This document shows, piece after piece, positions 8,364 through 15,712 of a stretch of DNA of 37,212 nt; the stretch's first letter is position 1, and the number at the start of each line of letters is the position of its first letter. The DNA lies in NCBI GenBank assembly GCA_005801385.1, contig SYEM01000239.1, positions 1 through 37,212 of the forward strand, written 5' to 3'. Source of the DNA: Verrucomicrobiales bacterium (GTDB taxonomy: Bacteria > Verrucomicrobiota > Verrucomicrobiia > Limisphaerales > UBA9464). The translations under genes were made by a program, and so were the position numbers. Under the pieces are notes generated by a model. It had not been told where the DNA came from. It searched no databases and saw only the letters and a list, made by a program, of their open reading frames with translations.

Positions 8364-9829
8364 GCTCCTAGCTCCCCGACCAGCCGGATCGACGAGCCCC
8401 TGGGTGTGCGGCGTAGCGCCCGCTGGATCGAGGGATCGAAGGAATGGAGGGAATAGGCCCTGCCCGCGACCACGACCTCGGCAGAACGCCCCCTCGAGGC
8501 CACCCCTTCCACCCGGAAGAACTCGCCCATCGCCTGCGCCATCTCGTCCGGATTGGCCGCCCCAAGCACTGTGGCACTCCTCAGCCGCGAACGATCGATC
8601 CGATCATACCCGACCGACACTGGGGTCGGTGGCGTGACCCGCAACCCAGGATCCTGGCTCAGCAGACGAGACCCCCCGTTCACACCGGACCGGAACCGCG
8701 CCAGAAGCGGGAAATGGTCGCTGGTGCCCGCCCCCGGACCATACCCCGTCCACCGTCGGGGCAGGCCCAATGGCGGCTGGGCGTTCACGCCGTCGACCCG
8801 GACCGGCCGGAAGCTGCCATCCAGATATTCGATTCCGCCTCCATCCAGGAGCCCCCGGGACACGAAGAGGTGCATCAGCGTACCCCATTCCCCGGAGTAG
8901 ACATCGGACCCGCGCTCCCAGACGGGGAGCTCATACCAGAGATTGTAGAGTGCAGGCCCTCCAGGATGTCCCATCGCCACCTTGTCACCCTGGGAGCCGA
9001 GGACGTCCTGCAGGGCCGAGGTCCCGATCCGCGGATACCGCTGCTTCTGGTTGTAGTGGGAATTGAAGTCGCCTCCGAGAAGGACCTCCGCCTTCGGATT
9101 CGCGGCAAGAATCTGGTCCAGCCGTCGACGGGCCACCTCGGCGTTGCCTCGTCGGATCGTCTCGGACCGCTCCTCCGAGGCCCCGCTCTTCCAGTGGTTC
9201 ACCAGAAGGTAGAGGTCCCGCCCATCCACCCGGACCACCACCTCGAGAATCCCGCGGGCTCCCTGGGTCGGATGGGTCTGCACGAAGGAGATCGGGAACC
9301 GGCTCAGGACCACATTCTTCTGGGTCATGGGTCCCGGCACGCCCGTGGCGGCCTCCGCGGAGTCGACCGCCAAGGCATAGCCTCGCAGCCCGGTGTCCTC
9401 GAGATGCTTGAGCAGCCACAGCTCCGAAGGCAGACCCCGCCAGGCCTCGGTCAGACGTCCCGTCAGGATCTCTGACACCCGCTCACCGCGATGCTCATCC
9501 AGGAAGCGCCGGGAGTCCGACACCATCGTCTCCGGGGTCGCGTCGACCTCGAGCTCGTTGAGGAGCAGGAGGTCTGGCCCCGTTCCGCCGTCGACCGCCC
9601 CGAGGACCTTCCGGATGCCCTCCAGCTTGCGGAGCAGCTTCCCCGGGCCGTAGCCAGCCGAGTCGGTCGGGTTCTCCACATAGTCGTCGAAGCGGGCGAC
9701 CCGGTCGATGTCGAACAGGTTCTCCACGTTGTAGACCATGACCGTGAACTCCTGGGTTCCGGCCCAGGACGGAACAGCCGAGGAACCCACGACCCAGAAC
9801 ACGAGGAGTCCCCTCCAGATCCAATGCAT
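8312..9829 (-). CDS. Secreted endonuclease/exonuclease/phosphatase-family protein
   Basis: The ATG at 9829 gives 505 residues with a signal peptide (MHWIWRGLLVFWVVGSSAVPSWA); the longer track start adds unlikely sequence. The EEP (DNase I-like) fold signatures are present in order: YNVENLFD (Asn34), LLNELEVD (Glu92), VNHWKSG (His212), LLGGDFNSH (Asp254, Asn256) and GTSDHFPLLAR near residue 376. This fits a metal-dependent extracellular nuclease or phosphoesterase acting on DNA, RNA or a phospholipid; the substrate cannot be told. The last 100 or so residues (ATVLGAANPDEMAQAMGEFFRVEGVA...) resemble a small OB-like accessory domain seen on some exported nucleases. It is convergent with, and overlaps by 52 bases, the acyltransferase locus. 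Confidence 0.88.
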   Translation of the reverse strand: MHWIWRGLLVFWVVGSSAVPSWAGTQEFTVMVYNVENLFDIDRVARFDDYVENPTDSAGYGPGKLLRKLEGIRKVLGAVDGGTGPDLLLLNELEVDATPETMVSDSRRFLDEHRGERVSEILTGRLTEAWRGLPSELWLLKHLEDTGLRGYALAVDSAEAATGVPGPMTQKNVVLSRFPISFVQTHPTQGARGILEVVVRVDGRDLYLLVNHWKSGASEERSETIRRGNAEVARRRLDQILAANPKAEVLLGGDFNSHYNQKQRYPRIGTSALQDVLGSQGDKVAMGHPGGPALYNLWYELPVWERGSDVYSGEWGTLMHLFVSRGLLDGGGIEYLDGSFRPVRVDGVNAQPPLGLPRRWTGYGPGAGTSDHFPLLARFRSGVNGGSRLLSQDPGLRVTPPTPVSVGYDRIDRSRLRSATVLGAANPDEMAQAMGEFFRVEGVASRGRSAEVVVAGRAYSLHSFDPSIQRALRRTPRGSSIRLVGELGAYRGRLQFVIHDRSWLE

Positions 9830-9932
9830 GGCCCGAATAGACAACCGTTTACCCGCCCCATCACCCGAAAAGATGCGACTGGCGGCATGAGACCGGGAAT
9901 GAACGACCGCCGGCTCCGGCGTGTCTGAGCGG

Positions 9933-9961
9933 TTGACGGTCGTGCGGTCCACCCGCAGGTT
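9933..9961 (+). promoter_or_regulatory. Candidate promoter for the metalloprotease gene
   Basis: TTGACG (9933-9938), a 17-base spacer and CAGGTT (9956-9961) lie about 57 bases upstream of the ATG at 10019. The -35 box is good and the -10 box is weak. It is supported only by resemblance to two other candidates in this window, upstream of the subtilase and of tRNA-His. Confidence 0.3.
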
Positions 9962-10018
9962 CGGGTTTGATCCGGACAATCCCTCGTTGCACCGACCCCT
10001 CATCCGTCCGAATTCCTC

Positions 10019-13000
10019 ATGCCAAAGCCCGCCACGCTCGTCTCAGTACTTCTGGTTCTCATTGCCATCGGCATCGGGACCCGGATCGGCCATCGCACCC
10101 CGGATCGAATCCCTGCCAAGGCGCCGGCCGACCCCGCCCCGGGTTCGGTCACGACCCCGGCGTCGGCCGAAACGGGTTCCATGGCCGGCCCAACCCTCGC
10201 AACCGGGTCTCCAATCGCCCAAAATTCCCCCCTCGCCCAGCCGTCCGCATCCACCCCACGGCCCCCAATGCCGCCCTGGGTCCGCCCCTCCGAACGACGC
10301 CCCTGGGATCCCAGCTGGCTGGACCAGTTTGCCGGCAAAACCACCCCGTCGACCGCCCGATTCGAGCTCACCGGGGGCCGGATCGCCGAAGGGGACGTGA
10401 TCCACATCCGCGAGGAGGAGGGAGTGGTCGTGTTCGTGGGGGGACGACTCCGCCAGCCCGAGGCAGGAACCTTCTTCTTCCGGAAACAGGGCCTCACCAC
10501 CGCCGCGGGATCGCACGTCGGAGTGATCCAGCTGCCCGGTAGCCACCAGGCGTTCCGACTGGAACCCGCCCAGGACGGTTCCATCGAACTCGTCGCCCGA
10601 AGCCTCGACGAAGTGGTCTGCGTCTCGTACCGCAAGTCGGGAGAGACCGCGGCCGCCCAGAGGTCCGAGGACGCCGTCATCGAAGAGGCAGCACCGATCG
10701 ACATGAACCAGCACCCATCCGTGCCCGTTCCCGAGTACCAGAACGGTGTTCCCATGTACCAGAGCCAGCCCGGTGCCAAGGGCGTGCTCTACATGGACTT
10801 CGATGGGGAGACGACCACCGAGTGGAATGGCCAGCTGATCGTCGCCAAGAAATCCAGCTTCACCACGACCCAGATCCGCGACACGTGGCGGATCGTGGCC
10901 GCCGACTTCCAGCCCTTCACGATCAACGTCACCACGGACCTCCAGGTGTTCCAGAAGGCCGCCCAGAACAGCCGGATCCGGGTGATCGTGACCCCCACGG
11001 ATGACGCCCAACCCGGAGCGGGCGGCGTCTCCTTCGTCGGCGCCTGGAATTGGACCGGCGACACCCCAAGCTGGGCATTCAACCTGGGGTCCTCCAAGGA
11101 GTTGGCAGAGACCATCACCCACGAGGTCGGCCACGCCCTCGGTCTCCGGCACGACAACCGCCAGCCGCCCAACGGGGCCTATGAGGAGTACTACATGGGC
11201 CATGGATCCGGTGAGACCAGCTGGGCCCCCATCATGGGCGCCGGGGTGAGCAAGTCGGTCATCCAGTGGTCCCAGGGCGAGTACGCGAACGCGGTCAACA
11301 AGGAGGATGACCTCGCCATCATCACCACCCAGAACAATTCGGTGGCGTACCGGGTCGACGACTTCGGCAGCACCTGGGGATCCGCCGCACAGTTAGAGAT
11401 CTTCCCGGGGGGCGCGGTGACGAACAGGGGCCTCATCGAACGTAACACCGATGCCGACGTCTTCCGGTTCACCACCTCGGGAGGGCGGATCGACCTCCAG
11501 GCTGCACCGGCCGTGACCGGAGCCAACCTGGCCATCCAGATGGATCTCCTCGACCCCTCCGAACAGGTCCTGCTGCGAAGCAGTCCCACGTCGACCCTCA
11601 AGGCCAACTTCGCCACGAACGTTCCTCCGGGGGACTACGCCATCCGGATCCGCGGTGCCGGACGCGGACCCAACGCCACGATCGGATTCACCGCCTACGG
11701 CAGCCTCGGCTATTACAGCATCACCGGAGTCGCCGGTGGTGCCTCGGAGCCTCTGAGGTTCCGCATCCCGGAGAACCCCACCAACAACACCGTCATCGGA
11801 TCCCTCGACAGCCTCGCGACAGGCCCTGCCAACCGCCGGTTCGTCGCGACCCGCGGCAACGGGGTCGGCCCCTTCGCGGTGTCCTCCATTGGCGAGCTCA
11901 CGGTCGCCGACTCCTCCCCGATGGACTTCGAGGCCCGCGAGTGGATGGAACTCTTCGTGAACATCGAGTACCCGGACGATCCGTCGCTCAACCAGTCGGA
12001 CCTCCGCGTCGTCGTCCAGTTCACCAATGTCAATGAGCCGTCCGTCATCACCACCCCGTTAATCCGGGTGTTCGATCGTACCCGCAGCGGCACGGTGCTC
12101 GGTCAGGTGAGCGCCACCGATCCCGACCTGTTCTCAGCTCTCACCTTCGCCGTCGGGAGCGGGACCGAGGAGGGATACTTCGCCATCACTGGGACCGGGG
12201 AACTCCGGCTGGCCAAGGATCTGGACTCGGGCCCCAAGACCTTCGTCCTGGGCCTCGATGTCGCCGATCGGGCCGATGCCACCGCGACCACGGCGTCCGA
12301 GATCCGGGTCGAGGTCCTCGAGACGCCGACCGGATTGGCCCCGGGCGCTGTGACCTATGCGGTGTACTCCGGGATCTCCGGGAATACGGTGGCGGCGCTG
12401 ACGGGCGACCCGAGCTACCCGAATTCCCCCAGCAAGGTCTCCCAGCTCACCGTGTCGGAGATCACACCCAACTTCGACACCGATTTCGGGGCCGTCCTCC
12501 AGGGCTATTTCCTGGCACCGGTGACTGGTAGCTACACGTTCGCGGTGTCGGGCGACGATGCCACCGACCTGCGCCTGGGGACCAGTCAGGACCCGTCCAC
12601 GGTGCGCCGCATTGCCTACGCGCCCAAGGCGTCGGACCCAAAGGACTGGACCCAATACGTCTCCCAGAAATCCTCCGCGATCTCCCTCGTGGGGGGGCGC
12701 GCCTACTACATGGAAGCCCGGTTGAAGGCAGCCGATGGGATAAGCCACCTCGCGGTCGCATGGCAATGCGCCGCCGCCGGGGCCTCCACACTGCAGGTCA
12801 TCCCGGGACGCTTCCTCGCTCCCTACACCGGAGCCTTCGTCCCAAGACTGGTCACCACCGACGTCCGGCTCCGCCACGGCACGTTTCCCCACGCTCGGTT
12901 CGCAAAGCTCGAAGCCTCCAGCGCCACGGGCGGAACTGACTTCCAGTTCGAACTGGTCTCTTCCTCCGTCGAGGGACTGGTCTCGGTGGAGAAGTCGACG

Positions 13001-14356
13001 GGATGGCTGCGCCTTGCCGATGCGGCGATGCTCGAGAGTTCCAGCGACACGGAAGTCAGCCTCGAGATCCGGGTATCGGACTCCACGGGCGGGGCTTCGA
13101 CCGGCTCGGTCGTCTGTCGGATTCTGGGTGCCGATGAGATCGGAACTCCGATCGCACACGCCGAGATCTTCCAGAACATCGGAACGGGAACCTCGGTCGC
13201 GAACCTGACCGGCAATGCCAAGTTCCCCGGTCGACCCGACCTGCTCCTTCCCCTCGAGGACCTGGCCGTGGGACCCAACATCGGGCAGAGCTATGGCACC
13301 CGGATCCGGGCCCTCCTCGCCCCACCCGTCTCGGGCAGCTACACCTTCTACATCGCCTCGGACGACAGCAGCGAACTTTGGCTGAGCACCAGCTCCAGCC
13401 CCTCGAACGCCAAGGTGATCGCCCGGGTCGGCGGCGCCGTGGCCATCGGGAACTGGACCGGACAGACCGGACAGAAATCCGCCAGCGTCAACCTCCTCGC
13501 CTCCCGGCAGTACTACCTCGAGGTCCTGCACAAGGAGGGCGCCGGCAATGACCACCTCGCGGTCGCCTGGACCAACCCCAACACCCCGACCCCCGTCGTG
13601 ATCCCGGGCTCCGCACTGAGGCCCGTGGCGCTGGGAACGGCACCCATCCTCAGCCCGGCCGAGGGCACCGTGGAGCGGAGCGCCGGGGAGTCGACCCTCG
13701 TGGTGGACGTCAACGCCACCGATAGCCCCCTAGACGTCCTCGCGTGGCGCATTCGCGGCGGGAACGACGAGGGAATCTTCCGGATCGACACCGATACCGG
13801 AGCCATCGCCGTGGCCAAGCCCGACACCCTCAAGGCCTCCGCCCAGAGCGCCTGGAACCTCGAGGTCGAGGTCCAGGACTCCGGCTATGGCGACCTCTAT
13901 CCCCGCCTGACATCCACCACCACCGTCCCCATCACCGTGAAGTCCGCCCTGTCCCCATTTGCCGAGTGGGCCGTGGCCGCCGGGATCCCTGGGGAGGGCC
14001 CCGACGGGGATTCCGACAACGACCAGGCCAGCAACGAGCTCGAATTCGCCTTCGGTGGCGACCCCCGGAAGCCCGATGCAGTACTCCTCCTCCCAAGGGT
14101 GTCCACCACCACCGTCGGCGGCACGCCACGGATCCAGCTGCGCCATTTCCGTCGCCTCGACTCCACCTCAATCGGTATGGCCTACAAGCCACTCTCCCTG
14201 ACCCGCCTCGCCCCGGAGGGCTGGGCCCCAGCGGAGATTCTATCGACCACGACCCGCACCGGGGAGGGCATCCCCGCCGGGTATGAAGAGGTCACCTACG
14301 AGATGGCGGATGACGTCGAGACCCGATTCTTCCGGGTGTCGGTATCGACGCCCTGA
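10019..14356 (+). CDS. Giant secreted metalloprotease (metzincin-like) with cadherin-like and PA14 modules
   Basis: The 1445-residue protein has an N-terminal hydrophobic leader (LVSVLLVLIAIGIG) and a Pro/Thr-rich linker. The catalytic domain contains ITHEVGHALGLRHD (His368), which matches HExxHxxGxxH/D zinc-metzincin architecture. A PPC-like beta domain follows (DADVFRFTTSGGRI). Two cadherin-like repeats come next (IPENPTNNTVIGSL; FAITGTGELRLAKDLD). Two PA14 domains sit at about 778-915 and 1042-1200 (PVTGSYTFAVSGDDATDLRLG; PPVSGSYTFYIASDDSSELWLS), separated by another cadherin-like piece. A thrombospondin-3-like hinge (GPDGDSDNDQASNELEFAFGGDP) leads to a beta tail ending TRFFRVSVSTP. It probably degrades or binds extracellular protein or glycan. 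Its own promoter lies in the 189-bp divergent spacer shared with the nuclease gene. Confidence 0.88.
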   Translation: MPKPATLVSVLLVLIAIGIGTRIGHRTPDRIPAKAPADPAPGSVTTPASAETGSMAGPTLATGSPIAQNSPLAQPSASTPRPPMPPWVRPSERRPWDPSWLDQFAGKTTPSTARFELTGGRIAEGDVIHIREEEGVVVFVGGRLRQPEAGTFFFRKQGLTTAAGSHVGVIQLPGSHQAFRLEPAQDGSIELVARSLDEVVCVSYRKSGETAAAQRSEDAVIEEAAPIDMNQHPSVPVPEYQNGVPMYQSQPGAKGVLYMDFDGETTTEWNGQLIVAKKSSFTTTQIRDTWRIVAADFQPFTINVTTDLQVFQKAAQNSRIRVIVTPTDDAQPGAGGVSFVGAWNWTGDTPSWAFNLGSSKELAETITHEVGHALGLRHDNRQPPNGAYEEYYMGHGSGETSWAPIMGAGVSKSVIQWSQGEYANAVNKEDDLAIITTQNNSVAYRVDDFGSTWGSAAQLEIFPGGAVTNRGLIERNTDADVFRFTTSGGRIDLQAAPAVTGANLAIQMDLLDPSEQVLLRSSPTSTLKANFATNVPPGDYAIRIRGAGRGPNATIGFTAYGSLGYYSITGVAGGASEPLRFRIPENPTNNTVIGSLDSLATGPANRRFVATRGNGVGPFAVSSIGELTVADSSPMDFEAREWMELFVNIEYPDDPSLNQSDLRVVVQFTNVNEPSVITTPLIRVFDRTRSGTVLGQVSATDPDLFSALTFAVGSGTEEGYFAITGTGELRLAKDLDSGPKTFVLGLDVADRADATATTASEIRVEVLETPTGLAPGAVTYAVYSGISGNTVAALTGDPSYPNSPSKVSQLTVSEITPNFDTDFGAVLQGYFLAPVTGSYTFAVSGDDATDLRLGTSQDPSTVRRIAYAPKASDPKDWTQYVSQKSSAISLVGGRAYYMEARLKAADGISHLAVAWQCAAAGASTLQVIPGRFLAPYTGAFVPRLVTTDVRLRHGTFPHARFAKLEASSATGGTDFQFELVSSSVEGLVSVEKSTGWLRLADAAMLESSSDTEVSLEIRVSDSTGGASTGSVVCRILGADEIGTPIAHAEIFQNIGTGTSVANLTGNAKFPGRPDLLLPLEDLAVGPNIGQSYGTRIRALLAPPVSGSYTFYIASDDSSELWLSTSSSPSNAKVIARVGGAVAIGNWTGQTGQKSASVNLLASRQYYLEVLHKEGAGNDHLAVAWTNPNTPTPVVIPGSALRPVALGTAPILSPAEGTVERSAGESTLVVDVNATDSPLDVLAWRIRGGNDEGIFRIDTDTGAIAVAKPDTLKASAQSAWNLEVEVQDSGYGDLYPRLTSTTTVPITVKSALSPFAEWAVAAGIPGEGPDGDSDNDQASNELEFAFGGDPRKPDAVLLLPRVSTTTVGGTPRIQLRHFRRLDSTSIGMAYKPLSLTRLAPEGWAPAEILSTTTRTGEGIPAGYEEVTYEMADDVETRFFRVSVSTP

Positions 14357-14434
14357 ACGCGACGGGGAGCGCCGTCGGTGTCGGCGAAAACCGAACGCTG
14401 ACCTGTCCCCCCGTTCGTCCTACACTGCAGGGAC

Positions 14435-15646
14435 ATGACCGATCAAAAGCCCCTCGGAGCCCCAGTTCCAACCCCACGGGAACAAAGGGCTGTTTGGGTC
14501 ACCGGGACTGGGGTCATCGTCCAGGGGGAATCGCAGGTCGATTCCCTATGGAACCGGGTCCGGGACGACGTTCGGGTGCCTGAAGGCCTGTTGGAACGGG
14601 AGGAACTGGAGACGCTGGCCGGCCTCGACTCCGGGGATGCCCGGATCCTGGGACGCCATCAGCGGCTCGCCCTCGCAGCCACAGAGATCGCCTGGCGACA
14701 GGCAGGGTTGGATTCCGCAAGGAATCGCCTGCGGGGGCAGTCGACCAAGATTCGTCGTCCCCGGTTTGGCTGCCTCAGCGGGACCTCCACCGGGGAGCTG
14801 GCCTGTCTGTTGGAGGAGATCGACCAACGTCCCCTGCCCTACTCGATCGGACGTTGGCGCGGAAACTCGATCGGAGCCGGGGTCTCGATCCGGTTTGGCC
14901 TCGGCGGGGGCGACTACTCCCTGAATGCTGCCTCGGCGACCGGGGCCCAGGCTCTGCAGCTCGCTGGGAGCCTGATCGCCGCCGGGGTGCTCGACGCGGC
15001 CGCGGTGGTGGCGGCAGACCCGTTTCCGCCCCCGGCCCTGCGTGAGGCCATGTCCACCAATGGCAGCGTGTCCGAACTCCGCACCGGAGGCCCCCTCCAG
15101 CCCGGACGTGATGGCATGACACCCGTCGAGGGTGCGGCGTGCGTCGTCCTCGAATCCGCCGCCCACGCGATCGGACGGGGTGCGACGCCCCTCGCCACAT
15201 GGCTCGGCGGGGACCAGGCCAGCGAGGCCTACCATCTCCTCGCGCCGGAACCGGCAGGCCAGACCCTCGAGGAGTTGATCCGGCTTAGCCTCACACGCCT
15301 CGGAGACCGCCCTGTCGACTGGATTTCCCTGCACGCTACCGGCACCCGAGCCTTCGATGTCGTTGAGGTCGACGTCCTCCATCGCTGTTTCCCCGAACGC
15401 CTTCCGTGGATCTCCGCCTTCAAGCGGATCACCGGCCACGCCCTCGGTGCCTCGGGAGTGGTCGAGACCGTCCTGCTGGTCGAGGGCCTGCGCCGCGGAC
15501 AGCTTCCCCCGTGGCCCCAGCCCACCGATCCCAGTCTGAAGCTGTCCGCCAAAAACCGACCCGATCGTCTGCCCCAGACTGCGCTGCAGATCAGCCAGGG
15601 GATGGGGGGCGTCGTGGTGGTGAACGCCCTTGGGAAATCCCCGTAG
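14435..15646 (+). CDS. Beta-ketoacyl-ACP synthase-like protein with Cys-to-Ser active site
   Basis: The 403-residue product is a thiolase-fold ketosynthase of the FabF/KAS II type. It has WVTGTGVIVQGESQ at the N-terminus, FGCLSGTSTG (111-120), SLHATGT (His300) and FKRITGHALGASGVVE (Lys330, His335), so the two catalytic histidines and the lysine are kept. The nucleophile loop reads SLNAASATGAQ where active enzymes read STACATGAQ. Residue 167 is therefore Ser (codon TCG at 14933) instead of Cys. Such a protein may be a non-condensing partner, a decarboxylase-like enzyme, an acyltransferase, or degenerate. It stands alone, with no acyl-carrier protein, ketoreductase or dehydratase gene beside it. 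The ATG follows AGGGAC. A weak promoter-like CTGACC-17-TACACT at 14398-14426 would give an almost leaderless mRNA. Confidence 0.85.
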   Translation: MTDQKPLGAPVPTPREQRAVWVTGTGVIVQGESQVDSLWNRVRDDVRVPEGLLEREELETLAGLDSGDARILGRHQRLALAATEIAWRQAGLDSARNRLRGQSTKIRRPRFGCLSGTSTGELACLLEEIDQRPLPYSIGRWRGNSIGAGVSIRFGLGGGDYSLNAASATGAQALQLAGSLIAAGVLDAAAVVAADPFPPPALREAMSTNGSVSELRTGGPLQPGRDGMTPVEGAACVVLESAAHAIGRGATPLATWLGGDQASEAYHLLAPEPAGQTLEELIRLSLTRLGDRPVDWISLHATGTRAFDVVEVDVLHRCFPERLPWISAFKRITGHALGASGVVETVLLVEGLRRGQLPPWPQPTDPSLKLSAKNRPDRLPQTALQISQGMGGVVVVNALGKSP

Positions 15647-15712
15647 AGCGGATCCAATTCCGGACCGATTGCAGCTGGCGGCCCTCCGTCATTCTCCGCG
15701 ACCCTCCCTCCC

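Noticed and set aside
12134-13555. 473-aa minus-strand ORF in the metalloprotease gene
   Set aside because: It is a shadow; the plus frame has PA14 and cadherin-like domains.
14360-14377. Hairpin CGACGG-GGAGCG-CCGTCG after the metalloprotease as a terminator
   Set aside because: The stem is only 6 bp with no T-run; it is too weak to call.
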